Part shown: piece by piece, positions 38,027-45,158 of the stretch
Layout of the letters: each line of letters opens with the position of its first letter
Numbering within the stretch: the stretch's first letter is position 1
DNA from: Marinobacter profundi
GTDB lineage: Bacteria; Pseudomonadota; Gammaproteobacteria; Pseudomonadales; Oleiphilaceae
Direction of reading: 5' to 3'
Assembly (NCBI RefSeq): GCF_002744715.1
Contig: NZ_KZ319373.1
Coordinates: forward strand, 156,441-220,440
Length of the DNA: 64,000 nucleotides
Translations under genes and position numbers: made by a program
The notes under the pieces: generated by a model
The model's database searches: none
Told to the model about the DNA's origin: nothing
The model's input: only the letters and a program-made list of their open reading frames with translations

Positions 38027-38785
38027 ATGCACTACAGCTCCCTCCTCCCCGATGTCCTGAAAATTGCTGATGCGGCCAGCGAGAAGGTGCTGCATGTGTA
38101 CCAGTCGGATTTCAAGGTGCGCCTCAAGGCCGACCAGTCGCCGATTACCGCGGCGGACGAGGCCAGTCATGAGATCATCCTGAACGGGCTGAAAAGTATC
38201 AGCCAGGACATCCCGGTACTGTCGGAGGAGGGCGCCGATATCGCCTGGGGTGAGCGCAAGGGCTGGCAGCGCTTCTGGCTGGTGGATCCGGTGGATGGCA
38301 CCAAGGACTTCACCCAGCGCACCGGGGAGTTCACCGTCAATATCGCCCTGATCGAGTTCGGCGAGCCGGTGCTGGGGGTGGTCACCGCGCCGGCTCTGAA
38401 GGAAGCCTACTGGGGTGCCAAAGGTGAGGGGGCCTTCAAGCGCGACCGCACTGGCAAAATCCATCGCATCCGCGTTGCCACACCGAAGGAAGAAGTCCGC
38501 GTGCTGGCCAGCAAGAACCACCTCAACCCGGAAACCCGCGCCTTCATCGACGCCCTCGGACCCCATGAGATGATCCAGGCCGGCAGTTCCCTCAAATTCT
38601 GCCGCATCGCCGAAGGCCACGCCGACATCTACCCACGCCTCGGCCCCACCAGCGAATGGGACACCGCCGCCGGCCACGCCATCCTCCTCGCCGCGGGCGG
38701 CACCGTGAACAAACTCAACGGCGAACCACTGACCTACGGCAAGGAAGACCTGCTTAACCCGCACTTTGTGGCCTCCGGGCGGTAA
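38027..38785 (+). CDS. cysQ: 3'(2'),5'-bisphosphate nucleotidase CysQ
   Basis: 252 aa inositol-monophosphatase superfamily enzyme that recycles PAP, the by-product of sulfate assimilation, to AMP. Metal-binding residues: E67/E68 (SEEGA), D87 and D90 in WLVDPVDGTKDF, and the C-terminal WDTAAGHAIL motif. ATG start. Normal GC-rich housekeeping codon use, unlike some neighbours. Bounded by REP cluster K upstream and a degenerate REP downstream. Confidence 0.96.
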   Translation: MHYSSLLPDVLKIADAASEKVLHVYQSDFKVRLKADQSPITAADEASHEIILNGLKSISQDIPVLSEEGADIAWGERKGWQRFWLVDPVDGTKDFTQRTGEFTVNIALIEFGEPVLGVVTAPALKEAYWGAKGEGAFKRDRTGKIHRIRVATPKEEVRVLASKNHLNPETRAFIDALGPHEMIQAGSSLKFCRIAEGHADIYPRLGPTSEWDTAAGHAILLAAGGTVNKLNGEPLTYGKEDLLNPHFVASGR

Positions 38786-38834
38786 CTTGCAGGCCGTGCG
38801 AGAGAGGGCAGATCCGAGTAATATGCGGCATAAA

Positions 38835-38858
38835 GGGGACAGGCCTGCTGTCTGCCCC
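38835..38858. repeat. Degenerate REP copy between cysQ and rfaH
   Basis: GGGGACAGGCC followed by TGCTG and TCTGCCCC keeps hairpin potential but departs from both orientations of the consensus. It sits 35 bp before the rfaH start and could act as a weak hairpin at the cysQ 3' end. Confidence 0.55.
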
Positions 38859-38892
38859 GCTGCCCCAAAGAACCAACCGAACGGACTCGAAC

Positions 38893-39378
38893 ATGACCTG
38901 GTACGCCCTCCAACACAAACCCGCCCAAGGTGACCGTGCGGTCGAGCACCTGCAGAACCAGGACATCGCCTGTTTCTACCCCAAGATCACGGTAGAAAAA
39001 ATCAAAGCCGGCAAGCGCAGCAAAAAACTCGAGCCGCTGTTCCCCGGCTACCTGTTCGTCAACCTTGAACAAACCGACCCCATGTGGGCCAAGCTCCGCT
39101 CCACCCGGGGCGTGCTGCGGGTTGTCAGCTTCGCCAACAAACCAGCGCCAATCAGCGACGACGTCATCCTGCACATCAAAGACAGCCTCCACACCGTCGC
39201 CGAGCACGGCGGCATCAAGCCCGGCCAGGCAGTGGAATTGGACGATGGCCCCTTCAAAGGCATCAACGCCATCTTCCAGGCCTACGACGGCGAAGAGCGG
39301 GCCATCGTACTGATCAGCTTTATGCAGAAGCAGCAGCTGGTGAAAGTGCCGGTTGGAGCGATCCGGCGGCAGGGCTGA
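38893..39378 (+). CDS. rfaH: Transcription antiterminator RfaH (NusG paralogue)
   Basis: 161 aa, near the E. coli length of 162. The N-terminal NGN domain contains WYALQHKPAQGDRAVEHL, KIKAGKRSKKLEPLFPGYLFV and STRGV (R72), aligning with ops-contact and polymerase-contact residues of E. coli RfaH; the C-terminal KOW part has DGPFKGINAIFQAYDGEERA. RfaH is recruited at ops elements to prevent termination in long virulence or polysaccharide operons. A perfect ops sequence lies at 49592-49604 in the capsule operon of this window. ATG start. Confidence 0.95.
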   Translation: MTWYALQHKPAQGDRAVEHLQNQDIACFYPKITVEKIKAGKRSKKLEPLFPGYLFVNLEQTDPMWAKLRSTRGVLRVVSFANKPAPISDDVILHIKDSLHTVAEHGGIKPGQAVELDDGPFKGINAIFQAYDGEERAIVLISFMQKQQLVKVPVGAIRRQG

Positions 39379-39570
39379 CTGCGGAAAAGGGGACTGACCT
39401 CGGGTCTGTCCCCAACCGCATTCAATCCCTCACCGGGGACAGACCCGAGGTCAGTCCCCTATGCATTGCCTCCCTCAGGGGACAGACACAAGGTCAGTCC
39501 CCTTGCTCATCCCCGGTATTGTGTCCCCTTCACCCGGCAAACCTCTCCCGCCGCTAGAAAAACCGGCATG
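39375..39570 (+). repeat. Left copy of a duplicated flank around the TA island
   Basis: This segment and 41912-42057 share CTGACTGCGGAAAAGGGGA exactly (39375-39393 and 41912-41930) and, further on, CCCCTT-CTCAT, GCAAAC-TCTCCCGC (39537 and 42024) and AAAAACCGG-ATG. It starts inside the last codon of rfaH and includes three REP copies. The two copies bracket about 2.3 kb carrying three toxin-antitoxin modules. Confidence 0.75.
39389..39502. repeat. REP cluster L, three copies
   Basis: Inverted 39389-39413; forward 39435-39459 and 39478-39502 (43 bp apart). The spacer TATGCATTGCCTCCCTC is the same type as in clusters M and N. It lies between rfaH and parD; the remainder of the gap to 39655 shows a possible promoter region near 39605-39640. 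Confidence 0.94.
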
Positions 39571-39655
39571 CGGCCATTTTCAACCCTTTCTCCGATGTTG
39601 TCGCGGGTGTATGCTTTTTGGTATCAATAGTATGAACTTTGGTGCAGGAGGTCTC

Positions 39656-39922
39656 ATGGCTACGGTTCGCAAGACAATTACCCTGACAGACACTCAGAGC
39701 AACTGGGTTAAGTCCCGCATCGCCCGAGGCGATTTTACGAACGATAGCGAGTATTTTCGCGATTTGATTCGCAGAGACCAGGAGCGTAATGCCGGGCTGG
39801 AAGAATTGCGTGCTGCCCTTCTGGAGGGTGAGCAGAGCGGACTAAGCAACCGTACCCCTAAACAGATTCGCGAAGAAGCCATGGAGAGGCTACAAAAGAA
39901 TGGCAAGTTACAGGCTAAGTGA
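39656..39922 (+). CDS. parD: ParD-family antitoxin
   Basis: 88 aa. N-terminal ribbon-helix-helix (VRKTITLTDTQSNWVKSRIARGDFTNDSEYFRDLIRRDQER), then an acidic/charged C-terminal toxin-binding tail. The ATG at 39656 is preceded by a strong GCAGGAGG; the longer open frame upstream is REP sequence and is rejected. Overlaps parE by 23 bp, the standard coupled arrangement. Confidence 0.92.
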   Translation: MATVRKTITLTDTQSNWVKSRIARGDFTNDSEYFRDLIRRDQERNAGLEELRAALLEGEQSGLSNRTPKQIREEAMERLQKNGKLQAK

Positions 39923-40190
39923 GCGGGCCGATGAAGATTTCGAATCCATTTATGTGTACGGACTGCTGAATTTCGGCGTGGTTCAGGCGGATGCATACGC
40001 CGATGGCCTTGAAGCGCGGTTTGAACAAATAGCTAATCAGCCGCAGCTGTACCTCGCTGTAGATCATGTCCGGGCTGGTTATCGGCTTAGCGTGTACAAA
40101 AGCCATTCTATCTATTTTCGAGTTGATGAGAGTGGTGTGATTATCGTCCGTATTCTTCGTAATCAGGATGTGGGGGCGGCGCTCGAATAA
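39900..40190 (+). CDS. parE: ParE-family toxin
   Basis: 96 aa RelE/ParE-fold toxin. Family pattern YRLSERADEDFESIYVYGLLNFG, RFEQIANQP and a C-terminal SIYFRVDESGVIIVRILRNQ. ParE toxins generally poison DNA gyrase. The start ATG lies inside parD. Intact frame, so the module is likely functional. Confidence 0.92.
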   Translation: MASYRLSERADEDFESIYVYGLLNFGVVQADAYADGLEARFEQIANQPQLYLAVDHVRAGYRLSVYKSHSIYFRVDESGVIIVRILRNQDVGAALE

Positions 40191-40227
40191 CCGGGTTGGC
40201 GGATGAAGTATTGCGCGCTCAGTCTTC

Positions 40228-40297
40228 GGGGACAGACCCAAGGTCAGTCCCCTTTTGCTTTGCCTCCCCTCAGGGGACTGACCTCCGGTCTGTCCCC
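40228..40297. repeat. REPIN M: forward plus inverted REP copy
   Basis: Forward 40228-40252 and inverted 40273-40297 with a 20-bp centre (TTTTGCTTTGCCTCCCCTCA). A clean 70-bp REPIN, 37 bp after the parE stop and upstream of the DUF2281 antitoxin. Confidence 0.93.
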
Positions 40298-40384
40298 TTG
40301 CTAAAAGCGATGCATACGCTGTAGCAGCCGATATGCTATCTTGAGTTGGTATTTGAAGAGCAGAACCCCGCAGGAGCTTTGGCC

Positions 40385-40615
40385 ATGCAGCTAGATGAGC
40401 TGATCACTAAAGTGAGCCGCCTTCCGCCGTCTCGGCAGCAGGAGGTGATTGATTTTGTGACTTTTCTGGAGCAGCGATACGGTACTGTATCCAACCACGA
40501 TCACGCCGATTGGTTTAGGGCGCAGTTTGAAATAATGAGCGCTGAACAGGCGATGCGTGGCCTGGAGGAAGAGCCGGAGCTCTATTCTGACGACGATTTG
40601 AAGGAGCGGTGGTAG
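40385..40615 (+). CDS. DUF2281-like antitoxin
   Basis: 76 aa acidic protein (MQLDELITKVSRLPPSRQQEVIDFVTFLEQRY…), the N-terminal pattern of DUF2281/VapB-like antitoxins. The ATG at 40385 follows AGGAG; an upstream GTG is open but lacks support. The stop TAG shares one base with the GTG start of the PemK/MazF-like toxin gene, indicating a coupled toxin-antitoxin pair. Confidence 0.82.
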   Translation: MQLDELITKVSRLPPSRQQEVIDFVTFLEQRYGTVSNHDHADWFRAQFEIMSAEQAMRGLEEEPELYSDDDLKERW

Positions 40616-40968
40616 TGAAGCAGCCGGGCCAGATTGCTCTCATGCCATTTCCCTACACTAATCTTGCAAACAGTAAGAGGCGGCCGGTTCTGCTGCTTCG
40701 AAAATTGAATAACTCCCAAGATGACTGGCTTGTTTGTATGGTTTCATCGCAATTACGTCAGGCCGATCCGGATTTGGATTGGGTATTGCACGAGGGCGAT
40801 TCTGAATTTCCCGATTCCGGATTGAAATTAGCCAGCGTATTTCGACTGTCCCGGATTGCGGTTTTGGATGGAGCGTTGTTGCTCGGAAGCCTTGGCCATA
40901 TTCCTGATGAGCGATTACAGGACCTTCGGGGCAGGCTCGGTTCCTGGATTATCGGGGTGGCCACATAA
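40615..40968 (+). CDS. PemK/MazF-like endoribonuclease toxin
   Basis: 117 aa. The sequence GQIALMPFPYTNLANSKRRPVLLLRK is the PemK/MazF N-terminal SH3-like barrel pattern, followed by a serine (VSSQL) and a C-terminal ALLLGSLGHIPDERLQDLR. GTG at 40615 is chosen because AAGGAG at 40601-40606 is correctly spaced; the GTG at 40609 is too close. Pairs with the DUF2281-like antitoxin just upstream. Confidence 0.87.
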   Translation: MKQPGQIALMPFPYTNLANSKRRPVLLLRKLNNSQDDWLVCMVSSQLRQADPDLDWVLHEGDSEFPDSGLKLASVFRLSRIAVLDGALLLGSLGHIPDERLQDLRGRLGSWIIGVAT

Positions 40969-40991
40969 CTTCTGGGTTTACTCGATGGGTA

Positions 40992-41190
40992 GGGGACAGA
41001 CCCAAGGTCAGTCCCCTATGCATTGCCTCCCTCCGGGGACAGACCCAAGGTCAGTCCCCTATGCATTGCCTCCCTCCGGGGACAGACCCAAGGTCAGTCC
41101 CCTTTGCTTTGCCTCCCTCCGGGGACAGACCCTAGGTCGGTCCCCCTTTGCTTGGCCTCGCTTCCGGGGACTGACCTTCGGTCTGTCCCC
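40992..41190. repeat. REP cluster N, five copies with 43-bp period
   Basis: Forward 40992-41016, 41035-41059, 41078-41102 and 41121-41145 (starts 43 bp apart), closed by inverted 41166-41190. Spacers TATGCATTGCCTCCCTCC (twice) and TTTGCTTTGCCTCCCTCC are near-identical, so whole 43-bp units were duplicated. It fills the 315-bp gap between the PemK-like gene and the next antitoxin; the last 90 bp probably contain that module's promoter. Confidence 0.96.
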
Positions 41191-41283
41191 TCGCCGTTGC
41201 TGTCCGCTGCATTGGCTGAGCCATGCCACTTTTGCGGTTACCTGCTATAGTGCCCGGAAGGCGAGTTAATACGGAGTTGAGCG

Positions 41284-41508
41284 ATGTACGCTATCGAATT
41301 TGAGGCAGACATTAGAAGCGGAATGGTGAAGATCCCCGCGGAATACGCTCATTTGAAGGATGCCCACGCCCGAATTGTTGTAATGGTGAGGGATGAAGCT
41401 CTACCGATGGTTGAGCAGTCGCCTCTGGATTTTAGTGACACAGAAATAGAGGCGTTCAAGGGAAAGGATGCCGTAGCCATACAAAGGGAAATGAGGGATG
41501 AGTGGTAG
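41284..41508 (+). CDS. Small antitoxin-like protein upstream of vapC
   Basis: 74 aa (MYAIEFEADIRSGMVKIPAEYAHL…, acidic C-terminus). I do not recognise a named family with certainty; this type occurs as the antitoxin partner of PIN-domain toxins. It overlaps the following PIN gene by 11 bp, which supports the pairing. ATG start after GGAGTTGAGCG. Confidence 0.78.
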   Translation: MYAIEFEADIRSGMVKIPAEYAHLKDAHARIVVMVRDEALPMVEQSPLDFSDTEIEAFKGKDAVAIQREMRDEW

Positions 41509-41879
41509 ATACCTCCTTGACACCAATGCCATTATTTATGCCTTTAACCGAAAATTAAAGCTTCCTGTCGCCCAGTATGTTGTGTCCGTGATTACAAAAA
41601 TGGAACTGCTGTCCTGGCCGGCCTTGACTCCAGGTGACGAGCTCAAACTTCGGGAAATTTTACAGAACCTGGCGGTTATCGAGTTGGATCCACCGATACA
41701 GGATGCTGCGGTCAAGGTTCGAAAAAAACACGTCACTCAAACTTCCGGACAGCATAATTTCTGCTACAGCAATTTACGGCGGATTTGTATTGGTGACTGA
41801 TGACGAGAAGCTTGCAAGTCGGCATGTTGGCAGGGCGGTAACGCTGGATCAGTTGATGGCATCGACGCCGGAAAGCTAG
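41498..41879 (+). pseudogene. VapC-like PIN-domain toxin, frameshifted
   Basis: The first 75 or so codons (SGRYLLDTNAIIYAFNRKLKLP… KMELLSW) give a normal PIN start with the first Asp and the Glu. The rest (SLKLPDSIISATAIYGGFVLVTDDEKLASRHVG) is in the next frame and holds the remaining acidic residues. The frames meet at a run of seven A at 41722-41728; six A would restore one continuous protein of about 126 aa. Either a disabling slip, a sequencing error, or slippage-dependent expression. Confidence 0.85.
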
Positions 41880-41911
41880 AGCGTGCTTGCTAGTAGTTGC
41901 TGTGGTTGGGC

Positions 41912-42057
41912 CTGACTGCGGAAAAGGGGAATGACCTCCAGCCTTTCCTCCTGTTATTGGGGACTGACCTCCGGTCTGTCCCCTTACTCATGCCCCCCCG
42001 TCCAGCTGTAACCCCTGAACCACGCAAACTTCTCCCGCTCGCACAAAAACCGGTATG
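41912..42057 (+). repeat. Right copy of the duplicated flank around the TA island
   Basis: Second copy of the segment at 39375-39570 (see there). It carries one degenerate REP (41926-41950) and one good inverted REP (41959-41983, cluster O), then the shared GCAAACTTCTCCCGC and AAAAACCGGTATG. It lies immediately upstream of the nonulosonate genes. The 285-bp gap 41880-42164 contains nothing else recognisable. Confidence 0.72.
41926..41983. repeat. REP cluster O, one degenerate and one good copy
   Basis: 41926-41950 retains only traces (GGGGAATGACCTCCAGCC); 41959-41983 is a near-consensus inverted copy. Located inside the right-hand duplicated flank. Confidence 0.8.
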
Positions 42058-42164
42058 ATCCCTGTTCCAATCTTGTTATCAGGGTGCTTGAATTTAGCCG
42101 CCTCGGCCCGACAGCACGCTCATTTCCCATTTGTCTTCGGTCAAAGGATTTCTTGGACTACGCT

Positions 42165-43355
42165 ATGAACTCTATTCTTCACTTGATCGGCAGAGAAAAA
42201 GAGCTGTTTTCCGTCGATATTGCTTCCCACGATTCCCAATTGTCTGAAATTGTCGGCAATTCACGATTTTTGGTTCTGGGAGGCGCCGGCTCAATAGGGC
42301 AGGCGGTTACTAAGGAAATTTTCAAGCGTAATCCTGCCAAGCTCCACGTAGTGGACATCAGCGAAAACAACCTGGTGGAGCTGGTAAGGGACATCCGCAG
42401 CAGCTTTGGCTACATTCCCGGGGATTTCCGCACCTTTGCCCTGGACATCGGCTCGGTCGAGTACGATGCCTTTTTCAAGGCGGACGGCCAGTACGATTAC
42501 ATTCTGAACCTGTCCGCGCTCAAGCATGTCCGCAGTGAGAAAGACCCTTTCACGTTGATGCGAATGGTTGACGTCAACGTGTTCAATACTGACAAAACCC
42601 TGCAGCAGGCAGTCGATGCCGGGGTGAAGAAGTATTTTTGCGTGTCGACGGACAAGGCTGCCAACCCGGTCAACATGATGGGCGCGTCCAAGCGGATTAT
42701 GGAAATGTTCCTGATGCGCCGCAGCCTGCAGATTGATATTTCTACCGCCCGCTTCGCCAATGTGGCGTTTTCCGACGGCTCTCTGCTGCACGGCTTCAAC
42801 CAGCGCCTCGAAAAGCGCCAGCCGATCGTGGCACCAAATGACGTCCGGCGTTACTTTGTCACGCCCAAGGAGTCCGGGGAGTTGTGCCTGATGTCGTGTA
42901 TTTTTGGCGATAATCGTGACATTTTCTTCCCGAAACTCAGTGAAAACCTGCACCTGATTTCGTTTTCCGACATTGCCATAAAGTATCTTGAGCAGAAGGG
43001 CTTCGAGCCGGTACTGTGCAGCGATGAAGACGAAGCCCGCGAGCTGGCCAAAACCCTGCCGCACCAGGGCAAATGGCCTTGCCTGTTTGCCGGCAGCGAT
43101 ACCACCGGTGAAAAGGACTTCGAGGAGTTCTTCACTGACCGGGAAGTGCTCGATATGGCCCGGTTCAACAACCTGGGTATCATCAAGAATGACGCTGTTT
43201 TCGATGAGCAGCTGCTGGGCGAGTTTGAATCCCGCATCGCCGGTCTGAAACAGGACCTGGCCTGGAGCAAGGAAGACCTGGTAGAGCTGTTTTATAAAAT
43301 GATTCCGGATTTCGGGCACAAGGAAACCGGCAAATACCTCGATAGCAAAATGTGA
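42165..43355 (+). CDS. legB: LegB-like nucleotide-sugar 4,6-dehydratase
   Basis: 396 aa extended SDR enzyme. Rossmann motif LVLGGAGSIGQAV (residues 36-48), then NLSALKHVRSEKDP and STDKAANPVNMMGASK, where methionine replaces the usual catalytic tyrosine position, as in the CapD/FlaA1 dehydratases. The long C-terminal extension fits LegB of legionaminic acid pathways. The ATG at 42165 is chosen because the N-terminus MNSILHLIGREKELF fits the family; a GTG at 42084 is also in frame. First gene of a seven-gene run with overlaps or short gaps. Confidence 0.88.
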   Translation: MNSILHLIGREKELFSVDIASHDSQLSEIVGNSRFLVLGGAGSIGQAVTKEIFKRNPAKLHVVDISENNLVELVRDIRSSFGYIPGDFRTFALDIGSVEYDAFFKADGQYDYILNLSALKHVRSEKDPFTLMRMVDVNVFNTDKTLQQAVDAGVKKYFCVSTDKAANPVNMMGASKRIMEMFLMRRSLQIDISTARFANVAFSDGSLLHGFNQRLEKRQPIVAPNDVRRYFVTPKESGELCLMSCIFGDNRDIFFPKLSENLHLISFSDIAIKYLEQKGFEPVLCSDEDEARELAKTLPHQGKWPCLFAGSDTTGEKDFEEFFTDREVLDMARFNNLGIIKNDAVFDEQLLGEFESRIAGLKQDLAWSKEDLVELFYKMIPDFGHKETGKYLDSKM

Positions 43356-43362
43356 GGATGAG

Positions 43363-44511
43363 GTGAACGAACAACTGATCAGTTTTATCCGGGATTACTT
43401 TGGCACCAGCGATTTCATCCCGCTGCATGCTCCGGTTTTCTCCGGCCGGGAAAAAGACTACGTTGTTGACACCATCGACTCAACGTTCGTGTCCAGCGTG
43501 GGTGCCTATGTGGACCGGTTTGAGCAGGACATGGCCAGTTACACCGGTGCTCCCCGTGCGGTCGCGACAGTCAATGGCACGGCGGCGCTTCATATCGCGC
43601 TCAGGCTAGCGGGTGTAGAGTCGGGTGACCTGGTGATTACCCAGCCGTTGACCTTTGTGGCGACCTGTAATGCTATCGCCTATTGCGGTGCCGAACCGGT
43701 GTTTGTAGACGTGGATCGCCACACGCTGGGCCTGTCACCGCAGGCTCTGGAAACCTGGCTTGAAGACAATGCACAACTTGACGCTGAAGGGGTGTGCCGT
43801 GCAAAGGCCGATAACAAGGCTATCCGCGCGTGTGTGCCGATGCACACCTTTGGCCACCCTGCCGATCTGGATGGGCTGGTGGCTGTATGCCAGCGCTGGA
43901 ACCTTAACCTGGTTGAAGACGCCGCCGAGTCCCTGGGAAGTTTCTACAAGGGCCGGCACACCGGCACCTTCGGGGCCCTGGGAACCCTGAGCTTTAACGG
44001 CAACAAGATCATGACAACCGGTGGCGGTGGCATGATTCTGGCCGGTGAGGAGCTGGGCGCCCATGCCAAGCACTTGACGACCACCGCCAAGAAGCCGCAC
44101 CCCTACGAGTATATTCACGATGAGGTGGGGTATAACTACCGCCTGCCCAATCTGAATGCCGCGCTCGGCTGTGCGCAGCTGGAGCAGCTGGAGTCGTTTA
44201 TTGAAGCCAAGCGCGCCCTGGCCGCCGGCTACGAAGCGTTTTTCCGGGGCGGAGACATCGAGTTCGTGAAGGAGCCGGCGGAATGCCGCTCCAATTACTG
44301 GCTCAATGCTGTGGTTTGTGAGAACAAGGCCCAGCGGGATGCCTTGCTGAAGAGCACCAACGACCAGGGCGTGATGACCAGGCCGATCTGGGCATTGATG
44401 AACCACCTGGCCATGTATCAGCAGTGCCGCAAGGGCGATCTGCACAACGCCGAGTGGCTGGAGGCGCGGGTGGTTAATTTGCCGAGTAGTGTCGTGGTCA
44501 AGGCGGGCTGA
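43363..44511 (+). CDS. legC: LegC-like PLP-dependent sugar aminotransferase
   Basis: 382 aa DegT/DnrJ/EryC1 family. PLP lysine K215 in LSFNGNKIMTTGGGG; the N-terminal LHAPVFSGREKDYVVDTIDS is typical of LegC/PseC-type enzymes. It would aminate the 4-keto sugar made by LegB. GTG start 7 bp after legB. Its stop shares a base with the next start. Confidence 0.9.
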   Translation: MNEQLISFIRDYFGTSDFIPLHAPVFSGREKDYVVDTIDSTFVSSVGAYVDRFEQDMASYTGAPRAVATVNGTAALHIALRLAGVESGDLVITQPLTFVATCNAIAYCGAEPVFVDVDRHTLGLSPQALETWLEDNAQLDAEGVCRAKADNKAIRACVPMHTFGHPADLDGLVAVCQRWNLNLVEDAAESLGSFYKGRHTGTFGALGTLSFNGNKIMTTGGGGMILAGEELGAHAKHLTTTAKKPHPYEYIHDEVGYNYRLPNLNAALGCAQLEQLESFIEAKRALAAGYEAFFRGGDIEFVKEPAECRSNYWLNAVVCENKAQRDALLKSTNDQGVMTRPIWALMNHLAMYQQCRKGDLHNAEWLEARVVNLPSSVVVKAG

Positions 44512-45158
44512 TGAACCGGGTCGGAATTTTTGGCGCGTCCGGCATGGCCAGGGAAGCCGGGGATATTGCCTGGGCCCTGGGCCTTGAGCCGGTCTACGTT
44601 GCGCGCGATGAGAGCGAAAGGGACACCTGGGGTTATCCCGGCGCCATCATCCTTGAGAGTGAAGTCGAGCGCTACCTTCAACAAGACCCCGAGCTCCGGT
44701 TTGTCATTGGCATCGGAGAAAATCGTATTCGCCGTAAAGTGGCCGAGCGCTTTGCCGATCGGGTGCGGTTCACCAACCTGGTACACCCCAGTGCCACGTT
44801 CGGGCGGGATCAGAAAAGCCGGCTGGATCAATGCCAGGGCGTGATTGTGGCGGCGGGCGCTCGCTTTACCAGCGGGATAACCGTGGGTGACTTCAGCATT
44901 TTTAACCAGAACGTTACGGTCGCTCATGACTGCATCATCGATGAGTATGTCCATGTTGCTCCCGGTGCCAATATTTCAGGCAACGTTCACCTGAAAGCCG
45001 GGTGCTGGGTTGGCGCCGGAGCAGTCATCAACCAGGGCGACAATCATCGTAAACTCACCGTGCATGAAGGTGCACTGGTTGGTTCCGGTGCCGTGGTGAT
45101 CCGGGACTGTGAACCAGATGGCGTTTACGCGGGTGTACCGGCAAAGAGGATTAAATGA
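44511..45158 (+). CDS. NeuD/PglD-like sugar O/N-acetyltransferase (LegH role)
   Basis: 215 aa: N-terminal small Rossmann-like domain (MNRVGIFGASGMAREAGDIAWALG) and a C-terminal left-handed beta-helix (hexapeptide) acetyl-CoA domain with GVYAGVPAKRIK. In legionaminate pathways an enzyme here N-acetylates the 4-amino group. ATG start overlaps legC by one base and its stop overlaps neuB by 4 bp. Confidence 0.87.
   Translation: MNRVGIFGASGMAREAGDIAWALGLEPVYVARDESERDTWGYPGAIILESEVERYLQQDPELRFVIGIGENRIRRKVAERFADRVRFTNLVHPSATFGRDQKSRLDQCQGVIVAAGARFTSGITVGDFSIFNQNVTVAHDCIIDEYVHVAPGANISGNVHLKAGCWVGAGAVINQGDNHRKLTVHEGALVGSGAVVIRDCEPDGVYAGVPAKRIK

Noticed and set aside
39461..39655. ParD extension upstream
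   Set aside because: REP-derived residues only; GCAGGAGG before 39656 fixes the start.
41023..41250. Small open frame made of REP array N
   Set aside because: Repeats of an REP-encoded peptide pattern; no ribosome-binding site or family.
42084..42164. LegB start at GTG 42084
   Set aside because: Adds 27 residues without family similarity; the ATG at 42165 matches the usual N-terminus.
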